NCBI RefSeq assembly: GCF_901933205.1
Contig: NC_044581.1
Span: forward strand, 8,480,001 to 8,544,000
Direction: 5' to 3'
DNA length: 64,000 nt
Origin: Camarhynchus parvulus
Lineage: Eukaryota; Chordata; Aves; Passeriformes; Thraupidae
The notes under the pieces were generated by a model. The model was not told the origin of the DNA. It saw only the letters and a program-made list of their open reading frames with translations, and did not search any database. Every line of letters begins with the position of its first letter. The first letter of the stretch is position 1. Below, piece by piece: positions 1 through 12,800 of this stretch. The position numbers were made by a program, and so were the translations under genes.

Positions 1-3000
1 TGAAGTATGGCTCAGAGTAATCAAGAACTATTTCCTGGTTTGATTTCTGCTCCAGGTTGCTTCTATAGAATTAGTATTCCATAGCCTTGTTAAGTTTGTA
101 ACTCTACTATTAAAATGCAGAAGTAACCTCTTTTTCATTTACAGTATGTAGCGAAAGCTAAGGTAAAATAGAAAACAAACCCCACTTCCACCAAGTTTGC
201 TTTTATGAACATTCTTTAATTTCTCATAGTATGCGTACTGCTAGTCAGTTCACAGTGAAATTATTCTTATGCACAATGCAATTACTCTTATGCACATCCA
301 AAAATACTTGAATATCAGTTACCATAACTGATCTCGTTCTTTTGCTTTTGTCAGTAAAAGGACACACACTCAAGAACACAGTTACCTTTTACTGAATAGC
401 TTTATTTTAGCTGAATCTTATCTCTGTTTGTTAGCTCTTGTTTTAGAACCTGTAATATTATTTTACAAGAGGCCTCCTGTAGACAGGTTCTTAATTTTAC
501 TATTTTTTTTGTATTCATTTTTCTTTGTGCATGTTTGCTTCCTTTAAGAAAACACCAGGGAAACAATGGGTAGGTAAGGAAGGTATAGTTTGCTAGCTTT
601 GGAAGTTCCTGTACAGGTGAAAATGCATAATACACCCGAATCCCTGCCTAAAGAACAAAAAGGCCATGTAGCTTATGACTAGCTTTCTAATGCAGCCTGT
701 GCAGTTATTTGTATAAATGGGAAATCGCTGTAGTTCCACCTTTGTACTTCTCTGCCTGCTGCTGCCTTTTTTTGCCAGAACTTCATCCCTTGGAAGCAAG
801 CAATGATGCATATTCTACATATTTTCACTCTACTTAATTATAAAATGGGCTCTATATTTCTTCATCTGAAACATCTGGTTTTGTTTTGTGAACAGGCAGG
901 AGTAGTCAGGTTTATTTAGAAATGTAGTGTATGTAATGACTGATGTTAAAAAGGGCTGGTAATTTTACTTCTTTTTTTTTTGGTCTTGAATGTTTTTCCA
1001 GACATCAAGGATTTATTCTTTTATCTCCAAAGGGAGCCTTTGCAAATGACCTTACATATTTTGAAGCAGAAAAAAAAAGCCCAGAGAACAGCTCAGGGAT
1101 TTAATGTAGAACCGGCAGTAAGTTGTTGGTTGCGTGTGTCAAATAGCTCTTGATTGAATAAAGGAAATAATTAGCAATATTACTGAGAAGTAAATGTGAA
1201 GTGTATTGAATAAGATTTCACATTTACTGGCAATGCTTTGATAACTTAAATAACCTCACATGTTTGGTTTGCTTTGGAAGGTACTTGTATTTACGTTGTC
1301 TGTGTGTGGGTCAGGTTGCCCTTGTACTACCTGATAAGCTTTTCACAAAATTCATAACATAAATGTCTGATAGCTTTTCAGACTGAGCTTTAAAAGGCTC
1401 TGCAGACAAGACTAGAGTTTTCTTACTTTCAAGTTTAAAACCAAATTAGTGGTGTGATTTCTTTTTTAATCATTATTGTTATTTTTTATTTAATTTGTTT
1501 GTTATTTGGTGCAAATTAATGGCTTCCATGTAGTCTTATGTGGTTATTAGCAGGATTGTTCTTGAGTTTTTCAGTATTGACCTATGATTTGATTTAAGAA
1601 GCATGTGGGTACTTTAACTGGATGGTTTTGTCTCTTCAAAGGGAGGGAACAGGCTTCAAAAATCCAGAGAACAAATATCTACATAGCTTTTCATGGTTTA
1701 AATGGTGCCTGCCTGACTGTGTGAGGATGTGGAATTTGTGTACTTTTATCTTCTTCTTTTCTCTCATACTTTTCCCCTGTTTTCATGGCCCTCCAGCACA
1801 CATTGGGGGTGGAAGCAGGAAGGCATGGGCACTTCACTGTCTTCTGGGTTTCCCAGAAAGCAAGTACAGTTCTTTTGACCCAGTACCCAGAACTGTCCAT
1901 AGGGCTTCAGTGGACAACTGGGTTACTCTCAAAGATCTAACTCCTTGATATTTTAAATGTATGAATTAAGGAGTATAAAACACATATTTACTAAAGATGC
2001 TTGGAGGTAGGCAGACAGTTCTTGAGCAGACTAAGTGGTGAAGACTCAGAGCCACAAATATTTGGAGATAGGTGTATTTTCTTTTGTTGATACTAATAGC
2101 ACCCCTTGCTAAAGCAAAGGGATGATAGGAGGTAGTGAGCCTGACAGTGATGGTCTGCAGCTCTGACAGGTTGAATGCCTCCTATTTGTGCAAGTGTATT
2201 CTTGATGAAACTTCTGTTACGTGGATTGAAATGTTTGTCTTTGCAAACAAATATTAATGCACCAATACAGAATTCTTCTGCTATTACTAAGACTGGTTTG
2301 TTAATTTTAATGACATTGAGAATGTGCTTACAGGAGACCAAGCAAGCAAACAAGAACAACAACAAAAATTTAAAAATCTGTTTTTAAGAATAGCCTGGAA
2401 CCAAAACTGATTTCAGAGCATTAGTCTCCCTTGCTGGAGGGGGGAAGAGCCAAGACAAAGCACTTCTACTTTCAAAATGGGAGGTATTAATCCTGTGACA
2501 TTGGTGCAGTCCACGACTGGAACTATCTTAAATAACATGTAGCTATAGTGGTACAAACACAGGTAGCAGTACAGTTATACTATGAAGTGGCTGAATTCTG
2601 GGTTGCTTGAAAGAAATCTGCTTGCCAGGAATTTCCAACTGTTAAAGTAGTAGTTGTATAGCTTTTAAGAAAAACTATATTCTAGGTTAATGGCCATATA
2701 AATCTAAGTGATCATGGCAATAAATACTGTCGTTTGATTGCAACAAATTATGTTTAACCCTGGGCTTTTGATTGGAGTGATATGCTGTGAGCCTGAGTAT
2801 GCACACGCTTACAGGACAGCATGCTCACCTGTACCAGAGAAAAGTATATAAATACTGTCAATCTGATTTCTGCTTGCAAAAATAATTTTTTATTTCATGT
2901 CTAGGAATTTCTGTACTCATCATCACTTGGAGTTAAGATATATTAACAAATACAGGCAGTTTATAAAGAAAACTGAATCCCATTTTCATTTGAAATTGTA

Positions 3001-3730
3001 GAAAATTTTTTGCTTAAAAGCAATGCGGGCTTTTTCTAATGGGTCTAAGCCAGTCCCCTTAATGATTTTACAAAGGGCTGCAGCTGAGAGGAATTCCTAC
3101 AGTTGCCTTTTTTCACTGACACAGCATCTGCTGATCTGGGTATCACTGATGTCTTAATGTGGCATGAGGACTTTGTCCTGTGCAGCTTGATTGAACTGTG
3201 TATTGATGCTGCATGCCAGCAGATGACAGAATAGGAATATTTATCTTTCAGTTAAGTGTCTAGCTAGGTATAATTAGATTGTGAAAGGAAACAAATCCTT
3301 TTCTTTCAAAAACAGTTGTCCTTAGTAATGGGTCTAAGGAGTTAATTTTCCTTCAGCAGTACTTCTTTTAGAGATAGGCAGCCTCTTTGAAAAGCACGGG
3401 CAGTTTTTAATGTTGCAGGTACTAAGTTGGTGCAGGGTATCCAGACAGAACTGAAAGGACAGATTCTAATGTCAGCAAAACTGATTTGAAAGAAGTATTG
3501 ATTCCATGTTGTATTTTATATCTGAAGCAGCCAATGGCAAATGTTGTCAAAATGGAATCAGATGTTTGTAACTTAATACTTAAGAAAAATGATGAGTGCA
3601 TGTTTTTGACTTTAAGTATTCTCTATGCTGCCTGGCTTAAGACATAAACTGATGTAAAAATAAATGACTGCCTGCATAATTTATGTAATGTCTTGCTCCC
3701 TGATCCTGTTTGTATTGATTTTTCTAAAAG
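1..3730 (+). other. CBFB: CBFB intron 2 (3' part)
   Basis: This AT-rich noncoding sequence lies upstream of the first CBFB exon in the window. I looked for exon 2 (the block containing the KYTGFRDRPHEERQARFQ-type sequence) and did not find it, so the window seems to begin inside intron 2. The intron ends at a CTAAAAG acceptor with a modest T-rich tract. The short open frames here have no recognisable domains, and I see no repeat family. Confidence 0.8.
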
Positions 3731-3847
3731 GCTTTTGTGGCCACAGGAACCAATCTGTCTCTCCAGTTTTTTCCGGCCAGCTGGCAGGGGGAGCAGCGAC
3801 AGACACCGACCCGGGAATATGTTGACTTTGAAAGAGAAGGAGGCAAG
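3731..3847 (+). CDS. CBFB: CBFB coding exon 3
   Basis: This exon has 39 codons in phase 0 on both sides and runs from AFVATGTNLSL to FEREGGK. It lies between an AG acceptor at 3729-3730 and a GTAAGG donor at 3848. It encodes residues 56-94, part of the beta-barrel core, including Gly61 and Gln67 at the RUNX interface. Against the human protein as I remember it, there are three differences near the exon's end: Thr at 82, Phe at 88 and Gly at 92, where human has Ser, Leu and Ala. Confidence 0.96.
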
Positions 3848-6800
3848 GTAAGGAGGAAACTGTTCAAACTGAAAGAATTTTTTTTGTTGTTGTTGTGCTT
3901 ATGGTCTTACTGGTATAGACTGCACGTATGATGTGAGATTTGTAATATTTCACACCTCCATGCAGGTAGGTAGTGATGTGAGTACAAGTGGAAGATGGTA
4001 AGATAAAATACTGCTTTGTTTTAAAACATGCTGATGTTTAGGCAAATGGAAGAATTGGGAAATGTGGGCAGTACTGGTGGCTTTGCATTTATTTTGAAAA
4101 AGAGAAATATTTCTGCTGTCATGCTACGATAAAATTTTGGGGAACAGTCTAAATTTGGGGTTATGTGGCTGCTTCTAAAGAAATTTGGCCAATGAATTGT
4201 GGTAGACTAATGAAAATTTGCACTTTCAGCGGGTTATTTCATTGTGTCTTTGGCTGCCAGTTGGTACAGCAGGCAGTCAGTGTGCTCTAAGTGGAATGAA
4301 TCTTTTTCTCAGTTTCACCATCAGCTACAATACAGAAGCATCACCACGTTCAGAATTGATTTCTGAGTCTCTTTTTTTCTGAGGTGGTTGTCCCATAGGC
4401 TGATATTGAAAGCTCAAATTCCCTAGTGGCAGTGATGGTTATTGTGAAGCTGTATTAGATTTAAAGTCAGAAACCTTGCTTAGTCTCTTCAGAATAAAGT
4501 TACTGAAATCACCTACAGCTGGTTTGGTTTTACAGGAAAAACATACCTTTAAAATATAGATGCTGTCTCTTATCTGTGCTCGTGTGGGTGCTTTGGGACT
4601 GATCCAGAGATCACTGAATTCAATAGGAGACTTTCTTCAGAACTTTCTTCAGTGGGTGTATACCAGCACTTAAGCCCTCATAGTTTCTCTGTTTCAGACT
4701 AATTTTTGTGTATTTTTTTATTTTGAAAAACTTTTAATGGACTACAAAATCCTTCCTTTTGCCTACATTTTTTCTACCTACCCTTGTAACAAGAAACAGC
4801 TAATGCTACCAAACCTACCAGGCTGGAGGAAATACTTGAAGCATATTCAGGTTTAATGGCATATTGGGTCTTTTAAATGCTGCTAGGTGGAAGAAAAATA
4901 TTTCCTATAGTGGGAAAACTTGATTGGAAGAAAAAAAAATTCCTGAGGGCAGTTATGGTATGTGGAATTCCAGTTAATGAGTTTTTTGGGAAAAAATTGT
5001 TTTCCATTTAGTCCTGTGAGGCTTGCAGAAGTTTGACAAATTGGGGGAGAAGTGAAGTTGGCTGTCTGGATACTGACTGCTTTGCTAAGGAAACTGAATT
5101 GAATCTGGCTCTTACTGAAAAATATTGATTCTGGCTCACAATTGAATGAGGAATTTTTCTTGTAATGTGTAAGAAGACTGAAGTCTCTCTTCTTGCCAGT
5201 TCAAAACTAATTTTATTTACTCCTATGATTTTTTTTAACTTTGTTTTCTCTGAATGAATTCTTAAAGTACTGAACTACTTCATCCATTTTCTTGTGTTGT
5301 CTTAATCATGTAAGAGCATGGTAGGTATGCTGGATATTAAAATAGAACATGAGCCTCATTAATGAATGCCACTCCTCCTTTTATGTGTGTTTACAGTAAA
5401 TTCTAGACTGCTTCACTGAAATGTTTAGAAGAATTCCTCTGAATGAGGCTAGAGGTGGACAGAGAGATAAATGGGAATAATGCTATGCTCTGGTATGAAC
5501 AAATCACAAATTCACTGTTGTAATCAGCCCTCACTTGTGTAAATCACTGTGCTCTGCACAGAATTAAAGTGCTCTGAAAGTCAGCCACTCCCATGATTGG
5601 AGCAGAGGAATGAGCAGTGGGAGAGTGTTTTATGTTATCAGCGGAAACAGTTCAAGCCTTTCATATGAATTGTCTGAGATTGTTCTCTCTAGATTTTTGT
5701 CATTTGGCTTAATTAAGAATTTCTTTCACAGGCTTCAGCAGTCTCTTAAAACCATGTGATTTTTGTAGCTCTGTGCAACATTGTTTTATGAGCTTTGATT
5801 CATGAGGCAGTGCATAATGTGTGTTTGTTCATCACTGGATTTATGCCAGTAAGGCATGTTTTTAATTATATGAATAAAAAAAGGCTAAGGGGGAAGCTGT
5901 CAGTTAATAATTATCTTAAGCATTAGTTTGAGATCTAGAATGTAGATAAACTTACCAACATTAGAATATTTTTATCCTGGAATTCTGCTTTGGTGTTTGG
6001 CTAAACAATGATGGCCCAAAACAGTTTATCCAGATTTGAAGTATGTCACTATTGTGCTAAAGCAGTTTTTACACAGATTGACAAAGCTACCAATGCAGCA
6101 ACTGCTAGAATTGCTGCTTAAGTGATTGAATTTTAGAAAGAGCAACACTCTTGTGAAAGTTGGGATTCTGCAAATACATACTTCATAGGCTTGAGGTTTT
6201 TCAATCTGGTATTTCTTAACTGAAGGGGTTTTTTATATGCTTAATTTGCCTTTTAATTTGATGCATCTGATGTTCACAATGGGTGGGTAGGCCTCTGGTG
6301 GATACCCTGTCTTCATTAATCCAAAAATTGGATGGCTCACTGTACGCTTAATGTTTCTGCTCATTTTAAACTCAAGTTTAACATTTTTTTGAGATAGCTT
6401 TAACATTCTGTGCTGCCTTTGACCTGCAGCAAATTTAATTGTGTATTTGAGCAATTTTTCAGGTTTGTCATAGCAGAAGAAAAAGCAGCACTAAAAATAG
6501 GTCCCTAGATCGTAAAAATGATGGAACATTGTATTTCATTGGGATTGTGGGTGTGTGTGGGGTGTGTCAGATGCTGTGTGTGTCCTGTTTCTGGGGCGTT
6601 GAAACATACTAAGACTTTCTGATCATCTGTGTTGTTAGCTAATGTCCAGAGTGTTTTTATTTGTTTTTTTGTAAAGAATAAATGAACAGATGTTAAGAAA
6701 TTGAAAGATAGGTAATGTAGTAGTCTAATGTATTGACTGAAATATTAGTTAATTGAACCTTGCAATTAAATGGAGAGCTTTATTTTCACCTTGGTTTTCT

Positions 6801-9800
6801 GGTATCATTTATGACTTAGGCTAGTTTTATTGTGATGAGTGAAGTTTGGTAATTTTTATTTCAGTTTTGTACTGATGACATACGAACTTAAGGCTGAGCT
6901 GTATATCGACTTCAGCACTTCTTAAAATCTAATCTTTTTCAAAGTCCCTCTGTTTTGTTAAGAACTGTCTGGTCAACTTTCTTTGCATGATTCATTTTGT
7001 ATACTTCTTAGAGTAAGATAATGTCCCCAGTTTTCATTTCTTCTTCAAGGTGTTTCTATAGCTCTACTTTTTCTTACTTGGAAGAACATGAGTTCTCAGA
7101 TACTCTTTTTCACTGTTAAAATACCAGTCACTGATGAAGTCTGTGAAGTTGTTTTACTTCCCCTCCCCTTTATAATAAAATTCTCCATTTCATTCTAGTG
7201 CAGCTTTACTTCCTGTCTGTTTTTTGGTGGCAGCTGCTGGTAAACCAGAGTCTTCCACACAGGTTTATTTCACTGTAATATACCATGAACTCTGCAGCTT
7301 TGGAGGCAAGCACATCAGACATGATTTAAATTGATTCAGATTGCCTGCTGTGCCACATGTGATGGGGCTAGGATTTCTACTCACTAACTGTTAACTTTGT
7401 TCTAGCCATAACTAAAGATTTTGAGTTTTCTTCCTAAAGATGCTGAGTTTCTACTTGCACAATTTTTTGTCAAAACTAGATTTTATTTTGCTCTGAGTTG
7501 GTGTTAACTGCTTGGGTGAAGATTAAAAAAAAGAAATCTTTGTTATGCTGCAGGTGTTATGGCAGGAACAGAAGTGTAATGAGAAATAGTTTTTATTAAA
7601 ATACAACACCTATTCAAATGGCAGCCAATAGTACCAGCTTTCCACTTTTCCTGAGCAGCCTTAAACAATTGTTACCCTCCTACTCATACCTTTTTGGGGG
7701 TGTGATGACCTCAAAACCTTGTGGTAGCTGGGAGAGGTTCTTCTGTGAGGAGCAGCAGGTGGTCAGGGAAGAGGCATCAGCTGCTGGTCTGTCTGTGTGC
7801 TCAGAGCCTTCGAGATACTTTTGCCTGCTCCAGCCAAGGGAAGTGGTGTTGTCCTGATGAAACACACATCAGTGTTCTTGCATTTGATCTTTCTCAGGCT
7901 TTTCTGTGAGCTTTAAACAAGGAGGTCAGTGTGTGGTTGTTCTCACAGCAGATGAATGGGTTTGGTGGTGTATCCAGTTTGTACCCAGGCTGGCTAAACA
8001 GCTTGATTTTATTTTTTTTTCCCTTGGAGTTGCTTGGTGGGAGTCCTGTAAAGGCTTTGTGAATGAGAAGAATCCACTTTTCTTGATGATCCCCTTGATC
8101 AGTTTTCATCCAGGAGCATCTATATGGTTTGAGTAAAATACTGGTTTTCTATAGGTGCTTGTGATTCTAGAATTTTTGTGGTTTTGCTTAAGAGTCCTTT
8201 AGCTGGCAGAGACTTCTCTGTTTCTTTTTCTTTCTAGTATTTTTCCCAGCAACATCCTTTGTTTATGCTCCTGAACTCATTTTTGCTTTAGAGAAGAGTG
8301 AAAATTTTTATCTTTTTTTTTGTCTAGATACTTGGAAGTGTTCTTCCTTATGAGCTGCTGTTGCATAGAGGAGTTCAATCTAAACTCTGTCTGAAGCCAC
8401 AGTCATAGTGTACCTGTGCTTATTCACTTTACCTCACAGTTAGGAGATGCCTCTCTGTGCATACAGTTTATGCACTGTGAACAGTTAGAACTTGGATTTT
8501 GGGAAGGGAAATCTTTAGAGGACGTAGACTGGACACGTTGTCCTGGCAGGCAGCCCCTGGCTGGGTTTGGACAGTTGTTCCTGCAGAGTGATTTATCCTC
8601 AGTGCCCTCTGCCACTGGAGCGTGAGTCACCCCAGGCACCTCTCATGTGACAAGGAGCCACAGCCTTTCCTCTGGAATCCTTTCACCCCCCAGTCCTCCA
8701 AAATCCTTTTGGGACTGCCCACAGGCTCATCCCTGTGACACGGTGCAGGCAGTGACGATGCCATTTTGAAACAATGCTTGGGAGCAGTGCTTGCAGCACG
8801 GCTGTGCAAGTACTTAGGGGCTGCTGTCTGTAAACCTGCTCCTGCTTAGCCTTTATTATGTATTCTAAAAGCAGTTATTCAGTCATACTACCTTGAACTC
8901 TTTCCAGTGGCTTAAATGCACTCGTTTGAGTTGTATAGACAAGATTTCAAATATACCCATGTCATCATCCTAAAGTTTCCCAGAAGAGGAACAAAATTGG
9001 AGTTAGTGAGCTAAATTTTTCATTTGGGAAGCAGCTATATATAAGGACAGATGAGTGGTGTGTGGATGAAAGCACTACTTGAGATTTCTGCAGCATAGAT
9101 GCTGGAAGAAGTCCAGACATTTGGATTGTTGAATTCTCTTGTTTGCATATCAGTCTCCACTTACTAAGGAAAGTTGCTAATATTATGCTTCTTTCCTCTT
9201 CTTATAAATGAATCAGAAAAGTAAGAGAGTCATTGTTGAGAATGTCTGCTTCTTTCTGAAAATCACTTAATAATTCATATTAAAAATAAGAAAAATTCAA
9301 TAAGATGATGAAACATTTGCTTCAAGAAACTGTCATTTTCTGAAAGCTACTGAAATGGTTCTTCAAGCTTTATTGTCCAAAGCACAAGTAACGAAATGAG
9401 CTCATTAGCTTGCATAATTGCAAGTTTGATGTTACTCTGTTAAGGACAATTTCCAGTCATTGCTAAGGATGTTCTTTGCAGAAGCTGATAGTTTTCTACA
9501 GAATAATTATGGCACTATGAAATTTTATTGAATGATGAAAACTGAATAGTTGTTATAGCATACAAAAACAAAAAGCTACTAACATTATTGTAAGCCTTGA
9601 TGCAGCACTACTCGTTGAGCAAATGTTTGAACAGTTTTTTCCAGACTTGAATCCTGCTTAAAGGGATGGGTGAGGCTCTTGGAGTGCTCAAGAAGGCAAT
9701 GAAAGCTAGAGGGTAGAGGAAACAGCTTTTCTTGCCCCTACCTTGCTTGAGTCAGAGTCAGTTCCTGGATGTTTTTATTACCTGCTTGCCCGTATTGTCA

Positions 9801-12800
9801 AAATCAGGTAACTTCTTTTTTGTGTAGTTGAGTATATTTGCATTATGTGTTTTTAGTTTCCAGTCCAAAAGAGGATTAGCAGGCTGTTTATTTGCACCCA
9901 GGCAGCATGGTGGGCAGGTGATGTGTTTTAGATAAACCTCTCTTTGTAATCCTCTGTTGCAGTTGCTAGTTGTAACTAATTTTTGCTCTGTGATTTTCTG
10001 AAAGCTTGAAAAGAATAAATCTCACAACCAATTTTGAAATTTGTCTGGAAAAATATTCTGTCAACGTGGCAGAAAGCTGTGTGTCTGTTAGTTACTGGGT
10101 TTGTGAGCAGAAGCATGCTTGTGTACTTGGAGCTGCAAAACCAGCAGCCATCTCTGGGCAATATTTTGCTGCAAAAGCATTATTTTTTTTAATTGTTGCA
10201 AGAAAAAATGAGTCTTTTTTAAATGCATGCCCTCTCCATTAAAAGAGAGTATAGGTTTAAAATCCAGTCATCTCTCTCTTGCAGAATCTAGTGTAAAAAT
10301 AGGCTGATAAAAGACCCTGTAAGGTTTCACAGGGGAAAACCCCAGCATATATTTTCCTTTCAGATTTTTCTTGTTATGCTCCTTGCATTTTTGTTGATTT
10401 TCAGTTCCAGCTCTGTGGCTGGTTTTGTGTTTTGAAGGCAAATGGATAGAGCCTGAGCATGACATGCATTTCTCTTTGGGAGTCCCTTCTGTAGTGACAA
10501 TGTGAAAACTAGAAGCCGTCTACTTTTTGCTTTGTACTGGGGCTTTTTTGGTGGTTTTGGTCAAGTCTGGTTCATGTTTTCTGCTTAGTTGAAAATTTGC
10601 AGTATTTTGGAATGATGAACTGTATCTGGAGACTTGGTTATTAGATGATGAGTATAATTTCTGTGCAGTAGCATTTCAGTATTTTTTATCTGAGCTTCTA
10701 AGCAGATGTACTGACCAGTGATCTTAATCCACAAATAAAATGCTCCACAGATTTTAATCACATTTGTTCTGACATCTTTACTGCTTCTTATCTGTTCTTA
10801 GTTAGAGACTTGGTTTTAGTTAAGTGAAATAGCAACCTGCATAATTTAATGAAACATTGATCTGCTTTCGAAAAGGAGTCATGATTACATAGTTGAGCTA
10901 ACTATGCAGAAAAAACCTAACAAATGAAACCAACCAAAAAACCATAATAATACCAGGTTTTCTACAAGGGACTTGTAAATTTTGACTCTGCAGTAAGGTT
11001 AGGGAAATTCTTCAGCTATTCCTTTTGATGTTTTAGAAACCGACCCCCCCCACTGTAGTATTTCAGTAGTACACAAAGCATGTTGAGAGAGGTTTTGTCA
11101 CAGCTCTGATATTACTTACGAAGATATTTTTGAAATGAGTGTGTACATGGGTATTTCTGCTACATAGAATTGTAAAAATGGACTGTGTTGCATTGTTTAC
11201 TGATATTTGTAGTAAAACCTGGTGACTTACATAAGCATATTTGAAAATTGAACAAAGTAATATCTGACCATCAGGTTTTGCTATGAAGTTGAAAATTGTA
11301 TTATGTTCTGAGGTGTTTTTCTAGTTCTGAATTGGAGTGCTTTCTTTCCTCAGCTGCAAGTGAAATGTCTGTGTGTGATCACAAGGAAGCAGAGCTGGAG
11401 GAACAGGTCCCAGGCAGAGAAAGGGTGCTGGGCCCAAGGAGGTGTCCCAGGAGTCCCACCTTGGCAGCTGCTCAGGAAACAGCACTGGCCTGCTGGTGGT
11501 GGTGTGGCACAGCTGTGCCATGGGTGCCACCCTTGAGGAACTTGAAAGCCACAATTGGGTAATTTATGCACGAGTGTTTAGGAAAGGCTCTTGTTTGGTC
11601 AGAAAGTATCAATTCCCATAGATTTTTGCAGAAGAGTGTAAGGTTTGAATTTTAACAAAACCTCATTCTCATATAATGGAAGAAATTCCAAGATGTAGCT
11701 TTTAAAATAGAAGATGTTTTCTTCGTGTGTTTGAAGAAAGAATAATATGTTTTAAGGGATGAGACAGAAAGATTCATAAAAATTAAAAACACTAAAAAGT
11801 CTTATTTTTCTTATAGTTTCTTTCTAATTGGGATCATTTCCAGCTGTTTCTATGTGTGTTTCATTCCAGTTTAAATTATGTTGCAGGGGTAGCGTATGGG
11901 AGTCAAACTTTGGAAGTCAGATAAATGCTGTAAACTCTGTTCAGGACTTGGTTGCTTTTCATTAGTTTCTTATAAACCAGTGATCAATATCTGAAAGAGT
12001 AGTGTGAAGTCTTGCATGAAGTTATCAGCTTTTGCTGTGACTTCAGTTGGTGCTATACTAGTGAAGTTACTGTTCTGTTTTGTTCCCCAAATAGTTGAGG
12101 ATTTTAGTGTGTAGGTTCTGTTGCAAAGTTTTAGAAAAGCTTTTTTTGCTTTTTTCTCTTTTTTTGCATTTCATGGATTCCTTCCTCCCTCATGCTTTGC
12201 CCCCTTTTTGAAACCCAGGCTAGAGACCCTTCTGTGTGGTATGAAAATGAGTCTTTGTATTGTGGGGGGAGCACAGGGATGGGGCTGATGCAACTTTACC
12301 TTTCAGAGCGGTCATGCCACATCCCTGTGGCAAGATCACAGCATTTTAATTATGAAACTGTATAAATTATCATATACTGTTGCTGTTAAAGGAAACAGTT
12401 GAATACATAATTTCTCATTTGAACATTTTGTACAGGTTGTTTCCTTTTACTTGCTAGTGTATACAGATAATGTCAAGAGAAGCTGAAACGATGAGGTTAG
12501 CCTTATCCCATTTAACATTTTCTTTCTTGCAGTAAGTGTTCAGAGCTGTTTCTTTTTTGGTGGTCAGTGTTTCACATATGAAATCACCAGGGAAATGCAG
12601 TTGAAGTGTTTAAAAGTGGGGTATGATTCAGGGGAAGGTGGGATGGGTGGATGGATGGCCGTGGCTCAGCCGAGGGGGGCAGCCCGTTATGAATGGGCAG
12701 ATGTGTGCGTGATGAGGCACAGGGTGAGTCAGAACTGAGCCTCTTCTGCAAGAATGCATTCTGCTCCAGCGTGCTGGGAAAATGAAAACAGAAGGGAGGG

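Noticed and set aside
10611..10701. ATGATGA and CTGA spaced like boxes C and D of a snoRNA in CBFB intron 3
   Set aside because: The flanks do not pair to form a terminal stem and no D' box guide arrangement is clear. Short motifs like these occur by chance.
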